Positions 35,835 to 46,624 of a stretch of 64,000 nt of DNA are shown in pieces (the stretch's first letter is position 1; each line of letters starts with the position of its first letter). Both the position numbers and the translations under genes were made by a program. A model generated the notes under the pieces. That model was not told where the DNA came from. It was given only the letters and a program-made list of their open reading frames with translations, and did no database searches. The DNA lies in assembly GCA_963680875.1 (NCBI GenBank), contig OY804576.1, positions 75,521,668-75,585,667 on the forward strand, in the 5' to 3' direction. This DNA is from Bathymodiolus brooksi. Taxonomy: Eukaryota > Mollusca > Bivalvia > Mytilida > Modiolidae.

Positions 35835-35915
35835 TGGTTTGATCAGATCGTTGATCGAAACCACGATCTACCGCACATGATGCGAGTACTCGTAACTATT
35901 TCACCACAGGAGCGT
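35835..35915 (-). mobile_element. SINE type B head fragment
   Basis: Reverse tRNA-like head only: GATCGAAACCACGATCTACC and CGTAACTATTTCACCACAGG. It has mutated boxes. Confidence 0.6.
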
Positions 35916-36180
35916 TATTGCTTGTTATAACAAAGCATCTTATTTCTTTGGAATGGATATAGTATAAACATAGTTTATTAATTAATTCAATAATACACAT
36001 TATGATAATACACATATAAATGGAATAGATATACACATTTTTGTATATATGCAAAGCAGAAAATACATTATGTACAGATAAATAATATGGTGATTGATAT
36101 ATAGAAACTTGTTCATGTCACTATAAATATATAATTTTTTAAAAATATTATTAGACTTGAATTTATTTATATTATATATA

Positions 36181-36545
36181 ACCCCGCGGGAACCCCGGTG
36201 TATAGAAATGGGACCGAGAGCTTCTTCGGCTTGAATGGGCGTCCGTCGGTTGTGCGGGATGTATAAATTCACAACCAACCCGTCCTTCGGACGAGACGTA
36301 AATAAAACCGAGGTCCCGTGTTGAGAGATTGCCATCCTCTTCGCACGTTAAAGAACCCAGTATGCTCATGATGAGACCTGTTGCACTGGCTAAATTATTC
36401 GTCCCTACCCATACACCTTTCCTTGTTTCGAGTCCCGTGGCGTTTAAATTTTTAAATATTCTCGTCCTGAATATAGCTAAAAAATTGCTCGCTGGACGTT
36501 AAACACCAACCAAGCAATCAATCAATCAATCAACCAATCAATCAT
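36181..36545 (+). mobile_element. SINE/LINE 3'-end type C element with AATC tail
   Basis: About 365 bp containing AACCGAGGTCCCGTGTTGAG, CACGTTAAAGAACCCAGTAT, TTGCTCGCTGGACGTTAAAC and a (AATC)n tail. These blocks are typical of lophotrochozoan retroposons. Higher GC than its surroundings. It lies between the satellite and ADPGK. Confidence 0.75.
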
Positions 36546-36596
36546 ATATTTTATATGGAAATAACTTATTTTCATCCAGATTTTGCTCCATGTAAA

Positions 36597-36631
36597 CAAG
36601 GATTTATATATATATATATATAAATCCTTGG
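36597..36631. repeat. Perfect AT-centred palindrome
   Basis: CAAGGATTTATAT, an AT run, then its exact inverse ATATAAATCCTTG. Likely to extrude as a hairpin. Confidence 0.9.
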
Positions 36632-36805
36632 TGTAAATGAATGAATAGGAGTTTGCTATCAATTTCTTGGATAAATCTATCTAATTAAATAGATTTCCTC
36701 GCCTACATCCACCCCCCTTTTTTCGTTCAAAAATACTAATTACCAAGAATCTATCAAAACATGGTAAAAGGGGAATAACTGGCATAGTACTTTTAATGTA
36801 TTATT

Positions 36806-36920
36806 AAGGTAGATAATTTTCATGGCTATCATTTGGAACACCTTTGTGGTTTACGAAAATTTAGTTCCGAACGTCAAAAAGTAGCTAATAATTATGGTAG
36901 CTAATAATTATAGGACACCG
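36806..36920. repeat. Isolated satellite-related fragment ending GGACACCGG
   Basis: Contains GGTAGATAATTTTCATGG, then GTAGCTAATAATTATGGTAG and GCTAATAATTATAGGACACC, ending in CGG. It is the reverse orientation of the 12172 fragment end and lies about 1.3 kb right of the main array, just upstream of ADPGK. Confidence 0.75.
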
Positions 36921-37037
36921 GTATAGATTTTGGATTGTTTGGACCAATCCCCTGTTTGGACCATCCCCTGTTTAGACGTGGCTTAAGTTTTATTTGTGGC
37001 TTTTACTGCTTTTGCCTGTATATTTAACTGAAGAAAC

Positions 37038-37372
37038 ATGATAAGCCTTAAATATATAGTCGTAGTACCCATTTTGGTTGGTTTGCTTGCTTATTTTTAT
37101 CCCAGAAATTACAATTATGAAGATGACATGAATGAGAGGCTTCAACAAGTTTTATCTGGTTTGCTTCGTGCCGAAAAAAGAATTGCCCAACCAAATGCAA
37201 AAATTGCAGTGGGTTTTGGTGGATGTAAAGATATGTTTGTTGACGGGCTTGCATTACTAGATGTGCTGAAGTATGCTGCACCAGAAATTCCAGAACACTT
37301 TGAGTCGGTAGATACACAGGAAGAATTGACAAAGATGATGGCTTATTTCTTCCAACACGGTGCTGCAGCTGA
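37038..37372 (+). CDS. ADPGK: ADPGK exon 1
   Basis: Encodes residues 1-111 plus two bases and ends at donor GTAAGA. It contains the membrane anchor [15 protein letters not shown] and [13 protein letters not shown]. The ATG is the first in the frame and is immediately followed by the hydrophobic segment typical of animal ADPGK. Confidence 0.94.
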
Positions 37373-40300
37373 GTAAGATTTTTAAATTCAATATGCATGA
37401 TAATTTATTGAGAAGAATTGTATGAACCACATGACCATTAATCTATGTCGCATCAAAAAGTACAGCAATTGCCTAGAAGGTTAGCAAAAGAAACAATCAA
37501 TCTAGTTGTCAACCTAAACAGAGTTAAAGCTGAAACAAAGGGAAAAGGAACAATCAGCCACAGCCATTCTTAGAATTTTTTTTAGCTCACCTGATGCAAA
37601 TGTGAGGTATTGCCATCACTTGGTATATCACTATATGTCGAATATTGTCGACGTCATCATCTGTAAACTTTTATATTTTAATCTAATCTGAAACCACCGA
37701 GCCAAATAAAATCAAGCTTGACATGGATGCATATGGTTCCCTTTAACATGTTTAAAAATTGTATCTGCAGCTCTGCCCTATATCATGTAGATGTATGTCA
37801 GAGCTGTAACTAAAAATAGAAATTTATTAAAATACAGAAATAAGTTCCACATCTTTCACTGCTCAGGTAGAGTAAGCAGTTCAATACCCCAATAGTGGCA
37901 TCCGTCATGTATGATCATGAGTGAGAAAAGTACAGGATTGTGATAATTACAAATTATTATATATAAGCTTATCCTAAATAATGCATGAATTAAACAATGT
38001 AGTTGTTGCTGGCCATTAAACACCCAACAATTAGTACTTCAATCAAAACTATTTAAAGCTATCCACATTGAACAGCAGTTTGATAAAATGTTTGTTATAA
38101 TTATATGTCTTTTGATATGTTATTTTGTAGGAGATATATCAACAATGACACTTTGTTTAGTCAGCTGACAAGAGCTGCCAAGGGAATTCCTGGTTATAGA
38201 GAATTATTTGGAGGAAATGCCCCTGTAATGGCAGAGAGAATGGCTAGAGACGGTGCTGATGTATTGTTGGCTGCCAGACTATCTGAGAACACATTGAAAT
38301 CACTTCATCCAGGTTTACGTGGTAGTTATCTGGTTTTGTTTAGCTATTAATAGATTTTTCCATGATTTATTACCCCGGTACATTGTATCTAAGAAAACAA
38401 TATGATACTGTAGTCAGGGATGATTTTTTTCAGTTATTTAACTGATTTCAGCTATTTTCCTCTGAAAAAAATTCTGAATGTTTCAGGATTCAGTTAGAAC
38501 AGATAAAAAAAATAAGACAATTTTGAAAGGGGTGTAGAAGGTTTCAGCTATTTTTTATTTTTTTTTATTGATTTTCAGTTATTTTATTTTCTAACCAGAA
38601 TTATCCCCAACTATAGTATAATCATATGTTCGACCTTACATCTAGGTGAATTTAAGATTAACCAATGAAATTGTCATTGACAAAATCGTGCTAGTAGGTT
38701 ATTGACAAACACTAAAGGAAAAGTCAGAGGGAATGGTCAAGTTCACTATGACAGAATTAAAGGTTTGATTTAGTTATTTCAGATGTCACTGAACAAATCT
38801 CGATTCTCTACATAGCATCTATCAAAATGAGCTTGAAATAAAGGATACTAATGATACTAAAATTATGCCAATTCAAAGCAATAATTTCATTTCTATGGAC
38901 TTGGCATTGTCTGTGACGATATGGCCAAAAAAAAATATATGTGTGTTTACTGTCACATGTCAAAAAAATCTAGGGTCGGTCGGTCGGGATTAATTTTTTT
39001 TTTTTTTTTTTTTTTATTATCGACAAAACCGGAAATAGTCGTTCCCGGTTCCGGAATCCGATTCCGGTATTTAATTTTCGAAAATTTCGGTAAAATGACG
39101 AATTATGCAGTTTTTCTACCTTCTTTGCTCTCAATTTCGACAAAAAGCTAGCAGTTGAATAAATAAAACATTGCTGCTGGTTAAACAACTAAAATGGTTA
39201 TCCGAATTCTGTGTAAAAATGCATAGGGTCGCTAGCAAAAATTAGGGTAGGTCGGGTGACCGTAAACACACATATTTTTTTTTTGGCCTATGTGATGATT
39301 TATATAGATTTGTATTCAGATATTAAGGAAATTATACAGTGAAACCCGTCTTAACCAAACCCTGAATAAAGTGAAATCCTGTATGAAACAAACATTAAAT
39401 AACATCCCAATCTGAATGTAGGAAATACTTGTTATTTAACCTGTATAAACCAAACACCTGTCTATTACAAACACAAAAGCTGGTTCTGAGGAGGTTCAGT
39501 TTAGACAGGTTTCACTGTACTTATGAATTTAATTGTTACATAACCATGAAATGTATATATATTTTTTAATTATACAGTGTTAGGTGATGAACTAGAGGAA
39601 GATGATATACATTTGATCCTGGAATACAAAACGGGAGATAAATGGGGCAAGTTTACTTCACCAAGAGCTAATAGGTCAGTAAATGAAATACATGTACACT
39701 ATGATATACCGTATAACCGGTAATTTCTGCGGTTTTGGTCTAAAAAGATGACATTTAATTTTTGCAGATTTTTATTTCTGCAGATTGAAAATTTCTGCAC
39801 CGAAATATTTTTTTTTTGTATTACAGGAAGCAACAACTGAAGCGATGTTGCGATAAACAACTGGTGCACATTACAGTGATCATTAGAAGTAAAAACATAT
39901 TTAGTTCTTTAGAAAGCTTTCAAACATTACAACTTCTGAATATGCATTTGGTTACATTGTAACTTCAAATTTGTCTTAAGAAACTAATTTTTCACTGTTT
40001 TCGCGATCTATTTTGTTGACAGGAAATACGAAGTCAACAGTTTGATCGATATCGGTATAAACTTTGATATATTTCGGATGTATATTTTTAATGTAGAATT
40101 TTCATACTTTATCATATAACAATGTTTTTTAAAGAATTATGATTAGAAGCAATTGTATTCAATTCTTTTAGTATAATGTAGACATAAAAACTCGGGTTAA
40201 CCGGAATTCTACTTCCAGTACATTTCTATTTGTTTGGTCTTTAAATGAATCCTGCGATCACGCAGTTTGATATTATTCAATCGAAGCTAGCTACTACAAC

Positions 40301-42990
40301 AATTAAAAAAAATATCTAATGTTAATTTATGAAATAACAATTTTAAATATTGCTTTAATAAACTTTATTATGATTGTAAATATTTAATCAGGTGATTGTT
40401 TCAATTATATTGTCGGTGTCAGCTTGGTACAATCATATTTCTTGATCTGGAGTAATTGTAATCATCATGCCACAGCTAAATAACCTTTAATTGTTGTGTA
40501 AACATTAAAATAGTACCAGGTTTTGTTTATCTGGATATAGTTATTACGACTAATTAAATATTTGACACTTACGGCGGAATCGGAGTTAGAGTTTGAAAAC
40601 GTATTTTGTACGGGACATTAAACATTTATTTTACATGATATTCTGCGATTTTAATTTCTGCGGTCCGGAGTTGACCGCAGAAATTACCGGTTATACGGTA
40701 TATATACCTACTATACCTACAGTACATAATGATGTAGAACATCCCTTCCATGTTTCTTTCAATAATTGATTGTACAGGAACTTTTTTTTGTGTAAAACTA
40801 TGAATTAGGGCACAGCTTGTGGAACATAAAACAACAATTGCTTTACATTTGGTCTGTAGAATATTTTGGATCATGATTTATACAATTTCATATTATAACG
40901 CATTATGATTACCATTTTTATTTACCTACAAGATACATATGTATATGTATATTTATTTTTCAATCTAAGGGGAGTCAAACAAGTTAAAACATGTTCTGTT
41001 GTGAAAATTTAAAAAAACAAGCTATATGACATAATGTTGCAGATAAAATTAACCAAAACAATTGTTTCTTTATAACCTATTTTTTAAAATATAATGTTGG
41101 CTGAACTAAGGGAGTTAAAAATATTTAAATTGAAAAAAATAATTCCTGGTTAACCAATGTGTGTATATGTATATAAAAGCAAGAAGTCTTCAAACTTCAT
41201 GAATTATTCAAGAAATTACATAAAGGGTACAGTTATTGTTTTTGGACCCTTAAATTATGGTATCTTATCTGGTTTGTGTTGCTAATCCTTGGTTTTTTTT
41301 TCAGGTTCATAGTTCACAGTGACAACAGCAATCCATATTTAGAAACACTTGAAGATTTGGAAAAAGAAATTTTAAAATTTGACCCGTCAGTATTGGTAGT
41401 TGGAGGACTTCAAATGATGGATAATTTTCCATTTAAAGAAGGTAAAAAAAGATATTATAATATACATGTACATGTATATAATTAGTCCCCCCCCTCCAAA
41501 ACAAGTTGTAACCCAACAAGAAAACACATGTGTTTAGATATTTATGTTTTTTATTACTATAACTGGGTCAATACCTCTGCTGGTGGAGTAATAGTCCTAG
41601 AGGGTATAATCCACACGGTAGTCAGTCCTTTGTCACTGACATGGTTTATTAGATATATTTTATTTGAAATTTACAGTGCTGAAATAATATAATTTATTAA
41701 AACAGGTAAATCTACCTCAGACATAGGTATTCATAGCCAATTTTGGTTGGTTTATTTGTTCCCAAAGACTTAATTGTTTGCCTTAAATATCTGTCGACTA
41801 TGAGCACACCTGATGAAGGTTATTCCAAAAACACAGTAAATTAGAGGTATCTTTATTTTCATTATTGAATAGAATAATGTCTTTATTAGAGAATGAAAAT
41901 AGTCCAATTTAGTAGGGCCGTCGTGATCGTATGGTAGTTAGATTTACAACTACCTGAGCAATCAGTGCCTATCGCCACTAACACTGTGAGTTCAAACTCC
42001 TTCATGGCGAGGTGTACTTGATGCAACATTATGTGATAAAGTTTATCGGTGTCAGTGACTTGCAACAGGTCTGGTTTTCTCCGGTTTCCTCCACCCATAA
42101 AACTGATCCCTACAATATAACTGAAATATTGTTGAAAGTGGCATTGAACACAATAAACCAACCAACCAATTTAGTAGAGCAGGAGTGTTTGTTGGAGAAG
42201 TCTTCATTGTATTTATTGACACCTTAAAAGTCAATTTATTAGGAAAATCATAAATAATTATTTGATGGAAGACATGGAATGATGGATTAGTTAAACAAAA
42301 TTGCATATTTTATTTGCAGGTGAAATGGATTCCAGACTTGGGAAGTTAAGGTCATTGTTGTCAACACTACCAAGGAAGATTGACATTCACTTTGAAATGG
42401 CATCATTTTCAGATCCTTTATTATTACAGAAAATTATGACCAATGTTGTTGAATATTCTGACTCACTGGGCATGAATGAGCAAGAGTTACCTAACCTGTT
42501 AAGCATGTTGCAATATGGAAATGTATCCCTCCTCTCAGATGCTCATCCAAGAGTTGCATCGGTTTTGGACCAAATGAGATTAGTCTATAAATTATTGAAA
42601 GATACAAAAGAGATTGATGGTCGTAGGAAATTAACACGTCTTCACGTTCACACACTTGCATACCAAGCCATCATGACAACCAAAGGATCTCCATGGAAAA
42701 ATACAATGTCAGCCACTGCTAAAGCTTCACTAACAGCTCATCGTCATGTCTGTGGATCAAATTATATTCATACAGAAAAATCAAAACTTTTAATGGACGA
42801 ATCATTTGCTTCTAGTATATCCTCCAGTTCAACAAGAATATCCTTGCATGAAAATCGTCCTGTTTCCTGTTGGGATGAAGATGATTACGAGATTTGTGTA
42901 GCCCCAGTGTTAGTTTGTACACAGGTCAGACAAACAGCAGGCGGTGGAGATAACATATCATCTGCTGGACTTCTTGTTCAAGTTGACTAA
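37038..42990 (+). CDS. ADPGK: ADP-dependent glucokinase, complete (5 coding exons, 473 aa)
   Basis: Exons 37038-37372, 38131-38312, 39578-39674, 41305-41441 and 42320-42990 join in phase to 473 residues, close to the vertebrate length of about 497. The enzyme phosphorylates glucose using ADP and gives glucose-6-phosphate and AMP; animal forms are associated with the endoplasmic reticulum. The N-terminus is a hydrophobic signal/anchor (residues 5-21). GFGGCKD (59-65) and [13 protein letters not shown] (137-149) are conserved ribokinase-like fold elements. [26 protein letters not shown] and a long C-terminal lobe follow. TAGGGDNIS near the end holds the GxGD motif, with catalytic Asp461. The introns contain MITEs and a hammerhead-like repeat but the coding frame is intact. 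No CpG island or TATA box is obvious upstream. Confidence 0.96.
38131..38312 (+). CDS. ADPGK: ADPGK exon 2
   Basis: Phase 2 to 1 after acceptor TTTTGTAG. It encodes [17 protein letters not shown] and [20 protein letters not shown], the conserved glucose/nucleotide-pocket segment. The donor is GTTTAC, a weak but acceptable GT site. Confidence 0.94.
38405..38610 (+). repeat. Dispersed repeat in ADPGK intron 2
   Basis: CAGTTATTTAACTGATTTCA and TTTTCAGTTATTTTATTTTC match the inverse of 63262-63455. A low-complexity T-rich element. Confidence 0.65.
38922..39288. mobile_element. GGCCAA-type TIR MITE in ADPGK intron 2
   Basis: Ends GGCCAAAAAAAAATATATGT and the inverse of GGCCAAAAAAAAAATATGTG, then a shared TGTTTAC block and GGTCGG/ACCTACCC. 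Flanked by TAT on both sides, a likely 3-bp target duplication. Its interior (39025-39190) has a copy at 54768-54958. Confidence 0.8.
39335..39519. mobile_element. TACAGTGAAACC MITE in ADPGK intron 2
   Basis: Ends TACAGTGAAACC and its inverse (GGTTTCACTGTA), with AACCTGTATAAACCAAACAC inside. Related to the copy at 47813-47964. Confidence 0.8.
39578..39674 (+). CDS. ADPGK: ADPGK exon 3
   Basis: A 97-base exon (phase 1 to 2), acceptor ATTATACAG and donor GTCAGT. It encodes [20 protein letters not shown] and the following segment to PRANR, matching the H-L-I-L-E-Y strand of animal ADPGK. Confidence 0.94.
39705..40702. mobile_element. About 1-kb TIR element in ADPGK intron 3
   Basis: Perfect 28-base inverted ends beginning TATACCGTATAACCGGTAAT at 39705-39732 and 40675-40702. 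Both arms continue with related TTTCTGC-containing sequence. The AT-rich interior has no convincing ORF, so the element is non-autonomous. Confidence 0.85.
41305..41441 (+). CDS. ADPGK: ADPGK exon 4
   Basis: A 137-base exon (phase 2 to 1) after acceptor TTTTTTTTCAG, with donor GTAAAA. It encodes [18 protein letters not shown] and [19 protein letters not shown], the strand and turn next to the active site. Confidence 0.94.
41804..41835 (+). ncRNA. Hammerhead-ribozyme-like core, copy 4 (broken)
   Basis: GCACAC then CTGATGA (41810-41816), but GAAA is changed to AAAA and the 3' stem arm is deleted. It lies in ADPGK intron 4 within a repeat at about 41710-41860, and shows the family is dispersed and decaying. 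Confidence 0.35.
41911..42165 (+). mobile_element. SINE type A in ADPGK intron 4
   Basis: Plus orientation. Head GGCCGTCGTGATCGTATGGT, B-box-like GTGAGTTCAAACTCC and tail TTGAAAGTGGCATTGAACAC. Confidence 0.82.
42320..42990 (+). CDS. ADPGK: ADPGK exon 5 (terminal)
   Basis: A 671-base terminal exon after acceptor TTTGCAG. It encodes [42 protein letters not shown] and the catalytic GGGD, ending LLVQVD then TAA. The large last exon carrying the whole C-terminal lobe resembles other animal ADPGK genes. Confidence 0.95.
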
Positions 42991-43035
42991 GTTACTGTCC
43001 CATGTAATGAAACATTTCTATGACTGTGATTTTAA

Positions 43036-43690
43036 TCATTGATTTTTATATGCCCGTCTTTAAGACGGGACGTATTATGGTATACCAATGTCCGTCTGTC
43101 CGTCCGTACGTTTCACATGTCACGCTCTAACATAAGAACCCCTTGGCCAATTCACTTCAAATTTCACAGAGTTATTGGAATTGATAGTCTTACGGTCTGT
43201 ATACTTTTTGGTGAAATTTCAATTTTTCATTCCAGAGTTATGGGACTTTATTCATCAAATTGTAGGTGATTTTTCGTATGTCGCGCTGTAAATTGAGAAC
43301 CCCTTGGCCAATTCACTTCAAACTTCGCACAGTTACTGGAATTGATAGTCTTACGGTCTGTATACTTTTTGGTGAAATTTCAATTTTTCATTCCAGAGTT
43401 ATGGGACTTTATTCATCAAATTGTAGGCGATTTTTCGTATGTTGCGCTGTAAATTGAGAACCCCTTCGCCAATTCACTTCAAACTTCGTACTGTTATTGG
43501 AATTGATAGTCTTTACTGATTTCTCAAAAAATGTTGTTTTCAATTGTATAAATGTTCCAATTCATCTTTATGGTGCAGCTGTTGGTGAAATTTAGATTTT
43601 TCATTGAAGAGTTATGGGAAAGAAAGTCTTTACAAATATTGTATGAATGTTGACGACAGGCGTATCATGCGCTATTGGCGCAGCTGTTTA
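43036..43690 (+). repeat. Element with ~170-bp internal tandem units, plus orientation
   Basis: Starts TATATGCCCGTCTTTAAGAC and ends GACGACAGGCGTATCATGCG. Internal units share CCCCTTGGCCAATTCACTTC, TTGATAGTCTTACGGTCTGT and AGTTATGGGACTTTATTCAT. The same element occurs inverted at 59525-60243. Immediately downstream of ADPGK. Confidence 0.88.
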
Positions 43691-43959
43691 TTTAATCTGT
43701 GTGTACCAATGTAATGTGAATATTTGTCATTATTTTGGATTCTGTCCTAAATATGCATAAATTTTCCATTTTTATTTTAATTGACCAATTATTTAACTTT
43801 TGTAATTTTTTTATTTCGAAATTTTCCATAATTTTTTTAAAGAATAGATTGCAATTTGTAAATGTAGACCCTTAGACCATACAAATGGTAGTCATGCCTG
43901 ATATGATGAATGCTGTAAATGTGAATTTTGTAGATATGTTTTGAATTTTCTTTATACAC

Positions 43960-44275
43960 TCAAACCTGACCATGCGGTCACTTGTATTAAAAGGTCACCT
44001 AATCACAGATCCTTGCAACTAGCCTAAATGAGTCAGTTTGGAGTTTAGGAATCACCAAAGTTTTCAAATATTTAATTTTTATAATAGTGGAACTCACCAA
44101 AATGTTCAGAAATGTCTTCTGGATTCATAAAAAATAATTGCTACAAACATCCATAACCTTTTTCTTGTCAAGTCATAGAAAATTTCATATGAATTGAACC
44201 TCATATAAGAGGTCACTAGTCTTAAAAGACAACCATTTCTTTGTCCCTAAAGGTAACCTCTTAATACAGGTTTGA
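43960..44275. mobile_element. TACAGTCAAACCTG-type MITE, diverged
   Basis: ACTCAAACCTGACCATGCGG at the left and AATACAGGTTTGAC at the right with GGTCACC/GGTAACC inside. Same family as 44340-44503. Confidence 0.65.
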
Positions 44276-44339
44276 CAAGTAATGAATTACATATATATCA
44301 ATAGTACACAATGTTAATATAAATGCTTCCTTACATATG

Positions 44340-44503
44340 TACAGTCAAACCTGTGATAAGAGGTCACCTTTGGGACAAAGAAAAAATGTTCTTATAAGAC
44401 ATAACTTCTTAAAAGATGTTCAATTCAGATGAAATTTTCTATGCCTGGACAAGAAAAAGGTGACTGCTTAATAGAGGTGACTTTTTGGGCAGGTTTGACT
44501 GTA
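44340..44503. mobile_element. TACAGTCAAACCTG MITE
   Basis: Ends TACAGTCAAACCTG and CAGGTTTGACTGTA with AGAGGTCACC near both ends. Related decayed copies at about 43960-44275 and 48340-48500. Confidence 0.82.
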
Positions 44504-46267
44504 TATGTACAATGTAATTGCTGTAATTCATTTTTGTTTTGTTTTTTATATTCTTTGTAATTGCATACTTTTCAGTAATGATGATCTCTTTATTTCATAA
44601 TTCCAAATTTAACCATGAATTGAAAATATTATTATGATATAAATGAGAGGCTTATCATGCATTCCAGCCATTGTATGGTGGTTGGATTTACTTCTATATA
44701 CGTATGCAATCCATATCCGTCACCGCTAATTTTCATTTGTTTACCTCCAGACAATGGCAAATTCGAAAAAAATATTGTTGAAATTCTCAATGCTAGTACG
44801 TAGCAGTCAGTAGTGGTTTACTTGATCAGTGATCTACTAGTGTAACATACAAGTCGGTAGTTATCAGTTTAGTTTGATGGTGATACCAGTACATGAAAAG
44901 GTCATATTTTAAAAATATACCAGATCATACTCATGTAGACATACCCAGTAGATTTTTTTTTATTAATTTGTGATTTAATATTCAAACAAGATATTAGCTG
45001 AGCTAGAAAAATGTTAAATTTGGAATATGGTGAAACCTGTTTTGAGTCTTCATTGAATTACAATCACTCACTAATAAACCATCAAAACATGGTCTTTTCA
45101 AGACAGGTGTACATAATATTAAAATATTTTGTGACATTTTAAAGTGATTACATATCATTCTCACAAGACCCTGTACTTTAATGAATATTTTTTTTTAGAA
45201 ACTAGCTCAGCTCAAGTCAAGTAAGAAAGTTACTTTGTATATATATTTGTTAGTATACTATTAATGTTAAATAAGACACTTACCTATGTATTTATAGCTA
45301 CACTAGGAACCATTGAAAATGGTTCATGGTTCAGGTTAGAACTAATTTTTATTTTAGTGCCTCGATATACTTTAATGTTTAGTTATGCATGATTTATTTT
45401 GTTTTTATTGTTTTTATATTCATTGCTTGGGTAATATACAATGCAATCTAGATTTTTTTTCTCATGGATTATAACATTATATATATATATATATATTAAA
45501 TTATATAGACCGGTTAATATACTACAAAGAGGGAAAGTATTTTAAACATGATCTTGAAATCCTTTTATTCCATTTTTAATTCTCATCAGGTGTATGTAGA
45601 TATCTTTCATCATAAAGTGTTCCTGTTCTTTACTCTTAAGAAAATTTATCATATCAGTATGTTGTAAAAAGATTGAAGCAATCTTGTCAATAATTTAATT
45701 CTAGTCAGTGATGCTACATACATGAAGTACATAATGCTATACACGAATCTTAGAGGTGATGAAATTTATATTTTGTAAATGTATTTATTAGCCTTTGGTG
45801 ATATATAATAAACAATAACAGGAAATACCTATTTCACTAAAGAGCCTCATTTTGAAAACTACATTGAAGTGTCTTTTATGAAATGTATACCATTGGCATT
45901 ATGGTTGATTAATTTTTTCAGAAATATGTTTCACAAAATATTGAGCTGAAAACAATAGTTGTGAATAAAATATGTTTAAAACAAAGAAGAAAATATTGTT
46001 TGGAGATAAGGTAAGAGTTCCATATGGCACCCCCACTTAAAAAATGTAAAATACCAGATAAAAAAGATTCTGAAAAGGGTTTATGTTAAAGGGTCTATTA
46101 GAAAATATGGGGCTTGGCTTTTTGGGGGATAATATTAAAAAATTAAAAAAAATTGAAGTAAAAAATATCTTTGGCTCCATTCTACGTTGGCACCCCATTA
46201 CCTTACTTCTCACTCATTTAGTTTCTTACTACCATTAAGACTTCTAATTTCATATCTACTTACCAAA

Positions 46268-46346
46268 CTTACCTTGAAAAACGCCAGGCGAGTCTCGAAC
46301 CCGAGACCTTGAGGTTTGTAGCCAACAGTGCTAACCACTGAGCTAC
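46268..46346 (-). other. tRNA-like sequence with A and B boxes
   Basis: On the minus strand TAGCTCAGTGGTTAGC is a good A box, and GGTTCGAGACT is a near-consensus B box about 45 bases later. The acceptor and T stems do not close, so this is probably a SINE head or decayed tRNA able at most to recruit pol III. Confidence 0.55.
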
Positions 46347-46501
46347 GATTAGTTGATGACAAATGGCAATAAATTTGAGGTCATACTTGGTAATTATCAA
46401 GCACGTGATAAATCGTTGTAGTTGAAGCGTTTGAATCAATATTTGGAAAGCGTTCAATAGACAAACTTGTCGTCGATAATAAATAAATAAAGGTAATGGA
46501 G

Positions 46502-46624
46502 ATGGCCGATTCAAGTCCAGAGTGTGGAGGAACATATAATTTACGTGCAAGGAAGCGAAAGTATTTCGAGAATGATTCAGATAGCTCACCAATTCAATGT
46601 GGACAACGAAACACAAAAAGTTGA
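46502..46624 (+). CDS. Short ORF, 40 aa, unknown (low confidence)
   Basis: ATG to TGA encodes MADSSPECGGTYNLRARKRK followed by YFENDSDSSPIQCGQRNTKS. The composition is unlike random AT-rich translation: it is Ser/Asp-rich and has the basic patch RARKRK. It lies inside the 850-bp TIR element. It could be the first exon or leftover of the parent transposon's gene. No family is recognised. Confidence 0.3.
   Translation: MADSSPECGGTYNLRARKRKYFENDSDSSPIQCGQRNTKS

Noticed and set aside
36000..36369. Overlapping minus-strand ORFs near 36.2 kb
   Set aside because: Fall inside a type C retroposon fragment (36181-36545). No protein family match.
37048..37398. 116-codon minus-strand ORF over ADPGK exon 1
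   Set aside because: Antisense shadow of the real coding exon.
46268..46346. Functional tRNA gene
   Set aside because: A and B boxes are present, but the acceptor and T stems do not pair.
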